Positions 24,515 through 32,577 of a DNA stretch of 45,825 nucleotides are shown one piece after another. A program made the translations under genes and the position numbers. Position 1 is the first letter of the stretch; the number at the start of each line of letters is the position of its first letter. Source of the stretch: an uncultured Lachnospiraceae bacterium (GTDB taxonomy: Bacteria > Bacillota > Clostridia > Lachnospirales > Lachnospiraceae); the NCBI GenBank assembly GCA_930989745.1, contig CAKNMY010000011.1, forward strand, positions 1 through 45,825, in the 5' to 3' direction. The notes under the pieces were generated by a model. It had not been told where the DNA came from, ran no database searches, and saw nothing but the letters and a program-made list of their open reading frames with translations.

Positions 24515-25804
24515 TCAGTCATTGTGAGTTACTACTTCTCCGTGTCCGAGATTATAGGTAATCTCACCCTCAAGCTCTACTTTCAGAACCGTAACCAGCG
24601 GGTGCTCTTTCATCTTGTCAGCGCGGATCCAGAGTGTTCCCGGGATTCCGCTCCACGGCAGTGCTCCTGTATAGCTGAAGCTGAGCTCCTCTCCCGTATG
24701 AAGAACAGTCACTCGTTTTACCGGTGTTTTCACGCCCTTGATGCACAGATTCTCTGACGGCTTATCGTATACGAACAGATAAATGGTCTTCTTATCTTTG
24801 GATAAGGTGCTTCCGCCCAGAAACTGGCTGTAGGAAAGTCCCTTTTCCGTCTCGTAAATTGCCTCCTCATTGTCATGGATGAAGGTTCCCAGATCTTCCA
24901 GAACTTTTACCTGTCTCTCATCGAGCGTTCCGTCCTCCTTCGGTCCCACGTCCAGAAGCATCTTTCCTCCGAGCGTCAGGCAGTCGCAGAACATTCTGAT
25001 GATCTGACGGCTTGTCTTGTAATCATTATCTGACGGGCGGTATCCCCAGGAATCATTGATTGTGCAGCAGAATTCCCAGACTCCCTCAGGGCCGTACAGC
25101 GGAATTCCCTGTTCCGGCGTCTCATAGTCGCCGTATCCCTGCAGTCTTGAATTCACGATAACTTCCGGATTAAGGGATTCGAGATATGCCTTGAATTCCT
25201 TCGCCTTCCACTGCTTCGCGCTGCGCTCCCAGTCGCCGTCGAACCAGAGCAGATCTACTTTGCCGTACTTTGTCATCAGCTCTCTCATCTGATTGTTGTT
25301 AAACTCCAGGAATTCCTCCCACTTCTCAGGATCTTCCGGGCCGCCTGCCGGAGTCGCGAAGACATCCTGTAAATGGTCTTTCGGATCTGAGCCTTCCGGG
25401 TATACTGATCTGTAGCGCGGATCAGACCAGTCGATCAGAGAGTAATAAATACCTACTTTCATGCCGGCCTCCCGGACTGCCTCCGTATATTCCTTGACAA
25501 TATCTCTCTTCGCCGGCGTCTTTTTCACAACGCTCAGGTCGGAATACTCCGTATCAAACAGCGCCACGCCGTCGTGGTGTTTGGATGTCAGCACCACATA
25601 CTGCGCTCCCGCGCGTTTGAACAGATCTGCCCACTCTTTTGCGTTGAACTTGGACGCGGTAAATCCGTCACACTGTTTCATATAATCCTCGTAGGAAATG
25701 TTTCCGTTATGGAATGACCATGACTCTGAAACATCACCCACCGCATAAATACCGTAGTGAATAAAAATTCCAAGTTTCGCTTTTCTGAACCAATCCTGCA
25801 TCAT
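24515..25804 (-). CDS. GH29 alpha-L-fucosidase
   Basis: A 429-residue intact GH29 enzyme. Landmarks: KLGIFIHYGIYAVGDVSESWSFHN, YVVLTSKHHDGVALFDTEYSD, GIYYSLIDWSDP, and nucleophile region VDLLWFDGDWE (Asp near 188), then GGKMLLDVGPKEDGTL. No signal peptide, so it acts on imported oligosaccharides. It differs strongly from the other GH29 of the operon, so the pair probably had different linkage preferences, not duplicate roles. ATG 25804 or 25801 with AAAGGAG upstream. The 123 bases to the GH38 gene hold an AT-rich stretch without a convincing promoter or terminator. Confidence 0.93.
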   Translation of the reverse strand: MMQDWFRKAKLGIFIHYGIYAVGDVSESWSFHNGNISYEDYMKQCDGFTASKFNAKEWADLFKRAGAQYVVLTSKHHDGVALFDTEYSDLSVVKKTPAKRDIVKEYTEAVREAGMKVGIYYSLIDWSDPRYRSVYPEGSDPKDHLQDVFATPAGGPEDPEKWEEFLEFNNNQMRELMTKYGKVDLLWFDGDWERSAKQWKAKEFKAYLESLNPEVIVNSRLQGYGDYETPEQGIPLYGPEGVWEFCCTINDSWGYRPSDNDYKTSRQIIRMFCDCLTLGGKMLLDVGPKEDGTLDERQVKVLEDLGTFIHDNEEAIYETEKGLSYSQFLGGSTLSKDKKTIYLFVYDKPSENLCIKGVKTPVKRVTVLHTGEELSFSYTGALPWSGIPGTLWIRADKMKEHPLVTVLKVELEGEITYNLGHGEVVTHND

Positions 25805-25836
25805 AATTAGAGTTCTCCTTTTTCTGTTGAATTTTC

Positions 25837-28464
25837 TTATTTGGACAGCTTTTTCTGCTCTCTCACGGCAAACCGCTCTCTGAGCAGTACATTCGCTGCG
25901 TTGTCGCCTACCGCCACCTCAAACTCTCCCGGTTCCACACGCCAGACAAAGTCTCTTCCGAGCGTGCGCATCTGCCGTTTTCCGATTTTAACGGAAACTT
26001 CTTTCTCCTCGCCGGGGAGCAGCGCGACCTTCTGAAATCCGGCCAGCTCCTTGATCGGCTTTACCATGCTGGCGAATTTATCCGTCAGATATACCTGTGC
26101 CGTCTCTTCCCCAAAGACGTCGCCCACATTCTTCACGCGGAAGGAAACCGTGATCTCATCTTCCGTTCCGATTTCCTCTGCGGACAGCGTCAGGCCGCTG
26201 TATTCAAAGTTTGTATAGGTAAGTCCGTATCCGAACGGATACAGCGGATTCCAGTCCATCTCCACGTACCGCACTCCGCCGCCGGGATACCTGCTGTAGT
26301 GGCAGGGAACCTGTCCCACGGATTTGGGGAAGGAGATAGGAAGCCTTCCTGAAGGCGCCGTCTCTCCGAATAAAATCTCCGCGACTGCCCTTCCGCCTTT
26401 CTCTCCCGGATACCATGCTTCCAGAATTGCCGGTATATGCTCCTGCTCCCAGGTGATGGACAGCGGGCGTCCGTTCTGAAGCACGAGTACGACCGGCGTC
26501 CCGGTTGCGTAAATTTTCTTCAGGAAATCCAGCTGTCCGCCCGGAAGATTCAGATCCGTACGGTCAAAATTCTCCCCGCTCGTCTCCGTATTTCCTCCGA
26601 GGCAGACAACCGCCGCGTCGGCTTCCCGCGCGAGCGAAACGGCAGCGTCCTCCCGCTCTTTTCCGTAGCTGTAGCCAAACAATACTGTAGCAGCTCGGTT
26701 GCTGTTTGTAAACTCTATTTTTAACTCGTACTCTTTTCCCTCTTCAAAAAAGAAGGGCGCTTTTCGCTTTTCTCTTCCCTCATCGCCCCAGGCATCGATC
26801 ACGGTCTCTTTGTCTATACAGACACGCACCGAATCCTGGCCCCCGAAGCCGATCTCCGCGTCGATCGGCTCCGGCGCTTTTATTTTTCCGGTCCAGCAGA
26901 CGCTGAATCGTCCGGATTCCAGTTCCGGATGCGGCTTCACATAGATCCAGTTGAATGAGATCATCTGATCCGTTCTCGTAAAGACAGGGGTTCCCTCCGG
27001 CGTGCCTCCGTTGTAGTAACGGCCTGTGAGTCCCGGATTTCCATCCTCATCCAGGAACCAGTTGGACCGGAATGCCATAAGGGTTTCCCCGAGATAGCTG
27101 CATCCCTTTTCGTATACGACTTCCGTATCCCTGCCCGCCATTTCGCGGATACCGTCAAGGACTGTCACCATATGTTCCGGATTGAAATCCACACAGTAAT
27201 CTCCCAGAGCCGCCTCATCGGCGCCCGGTCCCAGCACCGCTATCTTTTTCAGATTTCGGGACAGCGGAAGCAGTTTATTTTCGTTTTTGAGAAGGCAGAT
27301 CCCTTTCCGCGCAATTTCCAGCGCGGTATCCTGATGTTTCTGGCAGTGTACTCTCTCTGAGATCAAACGCTCATCCGTATACGGATGTTCAAAAAGCCCG
27401 AGCATGAACTTCATGCGCAGCACGCGCGCGCACGCCTGATTGAGGACTTCCTCTTTCATCTGGCCCGACTCAATCAACATCTTAATGCCTTCCTGCCATT
27501 CCTGATGTGTAAAGTCATACAGCTGCAGATCCACACCGGCTTCCAGCCCCTGTCTTATGGCCTCTTCCTTCGTCTCCGCCGTCATATGCGTGCCGTAGAG
27601 TCTGGATACCGCCGTCAGATCGGTGCGCACAAAGCCCTGCATCCCGAATTCGCCTCTCAGAATATCGGTCAGCAGCTCGCGGTCGCTCGCCACCGGCTGT
27701 CCGTCCACAGAGTTATAGGAGCACATGGCATTCATGGCTTTCCCGTTTACATACGCTTCCTCAAACACCGGCAGGCAGCTCGCGAACATATCTCTTCTTC
27801 CCATGGCGCACGGCGCGCAGTTCAGACCGCCTACCGGAGCGCCGTATCCGACGTAGTGCTTCGGCTCCGCGGCCACCGTATGATCCGTATCAATCCCTTC
27901 GCCCTGAAGTCCAAGCACCGTCTCTCTGCCGAATTCTCCGCACAGGAACGTATCCTCTCCGTAGGACTCCTCGCAGCGTCCATAGCGCGGGTCACGGATC
28001 AGGTCCATAACGGGGCTGAACGTCTCATGAACTCCGTACGCTCTCGCCTCGGCCGCGATGCATTCCCCCATTTTCCGGCCAAGTTCCGGCTCAAAGGTGC
28101 CGGCGAGCCCGATCTACTGCGGAAAACGGGTCGCCTCATTTCTGAAAAATCCATGCAGAGCTTCCTCACAGAACAGAAATGGAATGCCGAGCCTTGTCTT
28201 TCCCACCGCATACCTCTGAAGCTGATTCGCTGTCCTGGAATCACATCCGCGCAGCTGGACGCAGCCTGCGCTCATCCCCTTTGTGAGCTTTTCTACTTTT
28301 TCGAAGTCCAGCTCCTTAATTTCGTTTCCCGGTTCAACATCCGTGAAATCATACACATAATATTGATCCGTCTGCATAATCTTTTCTTCCAGAGTCATTC
28401 TGGAAAGCAGATCTTCCAGTCTGCTGTCCAGGGATTCCTCCGGATTTTGATACGTGAATTTCAT
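25837..28464 (-). pseudogene. GH3 beta-glycosidase with PA14 insert, interrupted by one in-frame TAG
   Basis: A frame of 875 sense positions from ATG 28464 (AAGGAG upstream) with a single TAG at codon 117 (28114-28116). Before it: RLEDLLSRMTLEEKIMQT and GIPFLFCEEALHGFF, ending RFPQ; after it: IGLAGTFEPELGRKMGE, SPVMDLIRDPRYGRCEESYGED, and the nucleophile region FVRTDLTAV (Asp near 281). A PA14 carbohydrate-binding domain occupies about residues 468-595, followed by the GH3 C-terminal domain (AAVVCLGGNTETSGE) and an Fn3-like end. Other GH3 proteins have Ser, Ala or Asn at the interrupted position. Beta-glucosidase or beta-xylosidase type; exact sugar unknown. Otherwise undamaged. Confidence 0.87.
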
Positions 28465-28483
28465 AGTAGTTTCTCCTTGTGAC

Positions 28484-29722
28484 TTACCGCGCATCCGCCA
28501 CCGCCCGGTACATGGCGAGAATATTTTCCGGCGGAACATCCGGCATAATGTTGTGCTCCTGATTGAAGACGAATCCTCCGTCCGGAGCAAAAATATCAAT
28601 CATCCGGCGGGTGTATGTATATACTTCCTCCGGCGTGGATCTGTTCAGCACGGTGCGGGTATTGCAGCCGCCGCCCCAGAACGTGATGTCTTTTCCGAAT
28701 TCCCGCTTCAGTGTCTCGGGATCCATCTGGCGCGCTGTCGTCTGCACGGGGTTCAGGATATCATACCCCGCGTCGATCAGGTCTCCGATAATCGGGTAAA
28801 TCGATCCGCAGGAATGAAGGAAGGTCTTCATATTGCTGTGCTTATGGACATACTCGTTCAGTTTGGTATGATACGGTTTGAACAATTCCCGGTATTTCTC
28901 CTGGGACATAAACATTCCCGTATCCATTCCCAGATCGTCTCCAAATCTCAGGATGTCCACGATGTCGCCCACGGAAGCGCAGACCTTCTCCAGAGTCGCC
29001 AGATGGCGCATCATCAGCTGTTCCACCAGCTCCTGCACATGCTCCGGGTCCGCGTAGATGTCCATCAGGAAATTATCCATGCGCCTCAAAAAAGTACCCC
29101 ACTCAAACAGGTTGCAGCCGCAGGTGATCATCAGCGCCTTATCGGTCTGCTCCCGCAGAGCCAGAACCTTCTGCCGCAGCGTCTGATAAAAGTTTTCGTC
29201 TCCCGCGTGATCCCAGGGGCTGTGTACCAGCGCGCTCCAGAGCACTTTCCCCATCTGATGGTCCAGGTCGCTGTAGTCGTCCGGATAATCATCCAGATAC
29301 GGGAAATACGTCTGATCAAAGAACGTAGCCCCCACCGGCATTTTCGCGATCAGCGTATTCTCACTGTCGTATACGAGCCAGTCCCCATTTTCCTGCTTCT
29401 GCGGATGAAACCAGGACGGATACTGCCCGATGGAGCCGTCCGCCAGCTCTACGTCATACCAGTCCTCCGGCCTGTCGTTAAATACCCTGCCGATATCGAT
29501 CACATCCACGCCGAACCGGTCCAGAATTTCCTGTTCCGGATACACGACCTGCTGCACCACATCATAAATTTTCGTGTGTCCGCCGGTCATTCCGAGGTGC
29601 TTTTTTAACCTGTTGTAAGCGATCGCCGAGATTCCGGAACTCGGAGTCGCGCCCAGATCCAGCGGTACATAATCCGGCTGCTTATGGCTCACTGCTGCCA
29701 TAACCCGTTCTCTTGAAGTCAT
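28484..29722 (-). CDS. Uroporphyrinogen-decarboxylase-family protein (MtaA/CmuA-like, long form)
   Basis: A 412-residue protein starting at ATG 29722, which overlaps the mutarotase stop (ATGA). The N-terminus MTSRERVMAAVSHKQPDYVPLDLG is typical of URO-D relatives. The zinc-site pattern of methylcobamide:CoM methyltransferases is present as HSCG (about residue 303) and GGGC (about 350). This suggests a zinc-activated thiol or methyl transfer and not heme synthesis. No corrinoid protein, MtaB-like partner or activase is in the window. Being the second gene of a glycosidase operon suggests action on a sugar-derived methyl ether or a sugar itself (inference). Confidence 0.85.
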   Translation of the reverse strand: MTSRERVMAAVSHKQPDYVPLDLGATPSSGISAIAYNRLKKHLGMTGGHTKIYDVVQQVVYPEQEILDRFGVDVIDIGRVFNDRPEDWYDVELADGSIGQYPSWFHPQKQENGDWLVYDSENTLIAKMPVGATFFDQTYFPYLDDYPDDYSDLDHQMGKVLWSALVHSPWDHAGDENFYQTLRQKVLALREQTDKALMITCGCNLFEWGTFLRRMDNFLMDIYADPEHVQELVEQLMMRHLATLEKVCASVGDIVDILRFGDDLGMDTGMFMSQEKYRELFKPYHTKLNEYVHKHSNMKTFLHSCGSIYPIIGDLIDAGYDILNPVQTTARQMDPETLKREFGKDITFWGGGCNTRTVLNRSTPEEVYTYTRRMIDIFAPDGGFVFNQEHNIMPDVPPENILAMYRAVADAR

Positions 29723-30060
29723 ACGTCTTCCTCCTCTTCCGCTAAATGATATACCTCTTCCATATCCGCCCACCAGACGCCCGGTCCGGCGGAATCCACA
29801 GGCTCCTGACAGGGATCTGTCTCTTTCCACCATTTCTGCGTCATGGGATCGGCCGCCATTTTCGCCATATCCTCCTCAAAGTTTTCCCCCACATACTCCA
29901 GATAGCTGAATAAATAGCCGTCCCGGTAAAAAATTGAATAATTTTGAATATTGCACTCCCGGATTTTCCTGTTTACTTCCGGCCATGGATTGGCATGAAG
30001 CTCCTTGTATTTTTCAAGATACTCCGGTTTTACCTTGATGACCTGCCCATATCGTTTCAT
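29719..30060 (-). CDS. L-rhamnose/L-fucose mutarotase (RhaM family)
   Basis: A 113-residue protein with RhaM-family features: GQVIKVKPEYLEKYKELHANPWPEV, IQNYSIFYRDGYLFSYLEYVG, and MAADPMTQKWWKETDPCQEP. Such enzymes interconvert the alpha and beta anomers of 6-deoxy-L-sugars. Because the operon contains fucosidases and no rhamnosidase, L-fucose is the more likely substrate. GAGGAGG precedes the ATG. First gene of the glycan operon, directly behind the divergent promoter. Confidence 0.88.
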   Translation of the reverse strand: MKRYGQVIKVKPEYLEKYKELHANPWPEVNRKIRECNIQNYSIFYRDGYLFSYLEYVGENFEEDMAKMAADPMTQKWWKETDPCQEPVDSAGPGVWWADMEEVYHLAEEEEDV

Positions 30061-30086
30061 ACTGATCCTCCTCCGTTTTCAATATT

Positions 30087-30096
30087 CTAAGTTTAG
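30087..30096. promoter_or_regulatory. Possible second operator half at the glycan operon start
   Basis: CTAAGTTTAG overlaps the minus-strand -10 region and resembles the CTAA...TTAG arms of the main palindrome at 30139-30160 with a shortened centre. The distance between the two centres is about 58 bases. Weak evidence by itself. Confidence 0.3.
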
Positions 30097-30122
30097 TATA
30101 CTGAAATTCCGCGCCCGCACAA
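30095..30122 (-). promoter_or_regulatory. Promoter of the glycan operon
   Basis: Minus-strand TTGTGC (30117-30122) and TATACT (30095-30100) with a 16-base spacer. The poor -35 suggests dependence on an activator or on relief of repression. Confidence 0.5.
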
Positions 30123-30138
30123 TGCACTTGCGAAAATA

Positions 30139-30160
30139 AAAATCTAAACGTTTAGATTTT
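30139..30160. promoter_or_regulatory. Perfect 22-bp palindrome, probable LacI-family operator
   Basis: A perfect palindrome with core TCTAAACGTTTAGA extended by AAAA/TTTT arms. The central CG and the AAACGTTT core are typical of LacI-family operators. It lies between the two divergent promoters, 5 bases upstream of the plus-strand -35 and 16 bases upstream of the minus-strand -35, so the adjacent LacI fusion is the obvious binder (inference). Confidence 0.7.
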
Positions 30161-30165
30161 GCGGA

Positions 30166-30194
30166 TTGACGTTTTTTTATCCATGAACTATACT
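30166..30194 (+). promoter_or_regulatory. Promoter of the LacI-SBP fusion gene
   Basis: TTGACG (30166-30171) and TATACT (30189-30194) with an exact 17-base spacer, ending about 30 bases before the start codon. Confidence 0.75.
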
Positions 30195-30224
30195 CTTTTT
30201 ATCAAAATAACCGGAGGCAGCGAT

Positions 30225-32522
30225 ATGATAACCTTAAAAGATGTGGCACGGGACGCGGGCGTTTCCATAGCCACCGTGTCCTGCTGTCTAAGCGGCAGCC
30301 GCAACGTCAGCCCGAAGACAAGGATGAAAATTCTCGATTCCGTGGAAAAGCTGAAATATATCCCGAATTCCTCTGCGCGGAATCTGAAAAAGCATACAAC
30401 AAAAAATATCGGTGTTGTGCTCACCGATATTACAGAGACATACCATTCCAATATTTTTAAAGGAATTTCTTCCTTTCTGCACCGAAACGGCTATAACACC
30501 AATGCCGCGTTTTCCAACGGCGCCGCATATATGGAGGGAAAAATTATAAAAGAATTTATCAGTCAGAATGCCGACGGGATTCTGATCATCACTTCCATGC
30601 CCGACAACACAGATTTTTTCGAATCCAGAATCCTCGGCCATGAAATCCCCTGCGTTTTCATAGACCGGAAACCTGCCGGGATTCCAGCAGATTTTGTGGG
30701 ATTTGACAATTACAGCACCGTATACCGGCTTACTGAGCAGCTTCTGCGCAGGAATTACAGGCGAATCGCCCTGGTTACCGGTCCGTCATCCTACAGTTCC
30801 GAATCCGACAGCATTCTCGGATACCAGAAAGCTTTTCAGGAGCACGGGGTCTCCATGGACGCCTCCCTGCTGCTGGAAACGAACATGTCCAGAGAAGACA
30901 GTTTTCAGGCAGTCCTTGACCGTTTAAAGCCCGAAGCGCCCGAAGCTATTATCACAACGTCTGAAAACATCGCGCACGGAGTACTCGAGGCGCTCCATGT
31001 ACAGAACATCTCGATGCCGGACAGAATTGTGCTTCTCACTCTGGGGGAGGAATCCTGGAACCAGACTGCCCGGATTCCCGGCATGATTTACACTTCCAGA
31101 TCCGCGTATTCCCTGGGGCAGACTGCGGCCGAGCTGCTTCTGTCCAGAATTCAGCTGCCGGATCAGGCACACAGAAGCGTACTGCTGGAAGACCGGGTGG
31201 ATACAGACCGCCTGTGCCTGCCCCTTCCTCCCGCAAAAGCTTCTTTTCCTCAGATAAAGCGCTCTCCGGAAAAGGCGCTGCGCATCCTTGCCGCGGATCT
31301 GTCAACGCCAAGAGCCGTTCGGCTGCTTACAGAGAGTTTTTCGCAGTCTTCCGATATTCCGGTGGAAATTGATCTCGTTCCCCACGAGCAGGTTTTGAAG
31401 AATATCCTGGAAGATTCTCAGAAAGCCCGGCAGCGCTACGATGCCTATATGTGCGATGTGGCATGGCTTCCCTATATCGCGCAGAACGGGCTGACCGCCG
31501 ATATCACGGAATACGTTTCCGGGAAAGACTATCCGCGGGATACGATTTTCGCGCACAATCTGCAGAACTGCTGCTACGGGGGGCGTTATTACGGGGTACC
31601 GTTCACCAGCGGTTCCCAGCTCATGCTTTACCGCAGAGACCTGTTCGAGAGCCATGCGATCGCCAGGGAATATCAGAAAAAATACGCGCTGTCCCTGCGC
31701 CCGCCGAAAACGTGGGAAGAATTCCTGCATACCGCGGAATTTTTCACCCGTTCGTTCCAGCCCGACTCTCCCACCGAGTACGGGACTTCCGTCGCCGGGA
31801 ACTTAAACGAAGAGCTGGCGCCGGAAATTCTGATCCGGCTCTGGGCATACGGAGGAGCGCTCTACGACTCCTATAACCGCGCCTCTCTTCATACCGCCGA
31901 ATGTGAGCAGGCCTTTCAGAACCTTCTGCAGACAGTCCGCTGTATGGAGGGAAGCCCCCTAAATACCTCGATTGACAAGACGGTCTCTGATTTTTGCCTT
32001 GGGAAAACCGCAATGCTGATTACCTACTCCGAATATGCCGCGTCCATCAGCAAGAGTATGTATCAGAATATCATCGGCCAGGTGGGCTACAGCCTTCTTC
32101 CCGGAAAAACCGCGATTCGTTCCGGCTGGTTCCTCGGCGTCAGCCCTTATACGTCCCGGCAGGAAGATGTCTGTCAGTTCATTACCTGGTTATGCCAAAA
32201 GCAGACGAGCTATTATATAACCATCATGGGCGGGCAGTCTCCTTCCATGGCCCCCTACCGCAGCCCTGAGCTTTTAAAGCTCTATCCCTGGCTGGAACTG
32301 ACAGAATCCGGATTTCCCTTCGCCCGCACACGCTCCGGTCCGGCTGCCTCGAACGCTTTGATGCTTCCGTCCCACCGCATGGAGGAAATCCTGTGCTGCG
32401 CTTTCCGGGATGTGCTCTCCGGACACCTCTCTATCTCCGACTCCCTGAGAAAATGGCAGTCCGAGATGGAGACGCTCTTTAAATCCTACGGGTATCCGAA
32501 GCCGGTGCATTTTATTGATTAA
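30225..32522 (+). CDS. LacI-family regulator fused to an extracellular-solute-binding-protein domain
   Basis: A 765-residue cytoplasmic protein. Residues 1-50 form a LacI HTH (MITLKDVARDAGVSIATVSC). Residues about 58-330 form the Peripla_BP_3 core (NIGVVLTDITETYHSNIFKGI, PCVFIDRKPAG, RRIALVTGPSSYSSESD, GYQKAFQEHG). Residues about 350-760 form a family 1 solute-binding-protein domain (YDAYMCDVAWLPYIAQNGL, YGVPFTSGSQLMLYRRDLF, PKTWEEFLHTAEFF, then IIGQVGYSLLPG) with no signal peptide or lipobox. The start has GGAGG 8 bases upstream; the longer frame from 30159 would begin inside the promoter. Likely controls the divergent glycan operon through the palindrome next to it and may sense two ligands. 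Confidence 0.87.
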   Translation: MITLKDVARDAGVSIATVSCCLSGSRNVSPKTRMKILDSVEKLKYIPNSSARNLKKHTTKNIGVVLTDITETYHSNIFKGISSFLHRNGYNTNAAFSNGAAYMEGKIIKEFISQNADGILIITSMPDNTDFFESRILGHEIPCVFIDRKPAGIPADFVGFDNYSTVYRLTEQLLRRNYRRIALVTGPSSYSSESDSILGYQKAFQEHGVSMDASLLLETNMSREDSFQAVLDRLKPEAPEAIITTSENIAHGVLEALHVQNISMPDRIVLLTLGEESWNQTARIPGMIYTSRSAYSLGQTAAELLLSRIQLPDQAHRSVLLEDRVDTDRLCLPLPPAKASFPQIKRSPEKALRILAADLSTPRAVRLLTESFSQSSDIPVEIDLVPHEQVLKNILEDSQKARQRYDAYMCDVAWLPYIAQNGLTADITEYVSGKDYPRDTIFAHNLQNCCYGGRYYGVPFTSGSQLMLYRRDLFESHAIAREYQKKYALSLRPPKTWEEFLHTAEFFTRSFQPDSPTEYGTSVAGNLNEELAPEILIRLWAYGGALYDSYNRASLHTAECEQAFQNLLQTVRCMEGSPLNTSIDKTVSDFCLGKTAMLITYSEYAASISKSMYQNIIGQVGYSLLPGKTAIRSGWFLGVSPYTSRQEDVCQFITWLCQKQTSYYITIMGGQSPSMAPYRSPELLKLYPWLELTESGFPFARTRSGPAASNALMLPSHRMEEILCCAFRDVLSGHLSISDSLRKWQSEMETLFKSYGYPKPVHFID

Positions 32523-32531
32523 TTTTTTTTT

Positions 32532-32577
32532 GCAGCTGATGAAGCGCCGACAGAAATTTTATGCGCCTTCATTCTGC
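32532..32577. repeat. Imperfect inverted repeat between convergent genes
   Basis: Arms GCAGCTGATGAAGCGC and GCGCCTTCATTCTGC pair with small bulges around a 15-base loop. It is placed where a shared terminator is expected, but the T run lies before the stem on plus (32523-32531) and becomes an A run after it on minus, so it is not a canonical terminator in either direction. Confidence 0.35.

Noticed and set aside
17061-28116. Pyrrolysine insertion at the TAG codons
   Set aside because: The interrupted positions match Trp in GH29 and a small residue in GH3, not a common residue type. None is a methylamine methyltransferase, and no Pyl gene is in the window. Kept only as a suppressor question in the findings.
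27385-28482. 365-residue plus-strand frame opposite the 5' part of the GH3 gene
   Set aside because: Antisense shadow. The GH3 frame is clearly the coding one despite its TAG.
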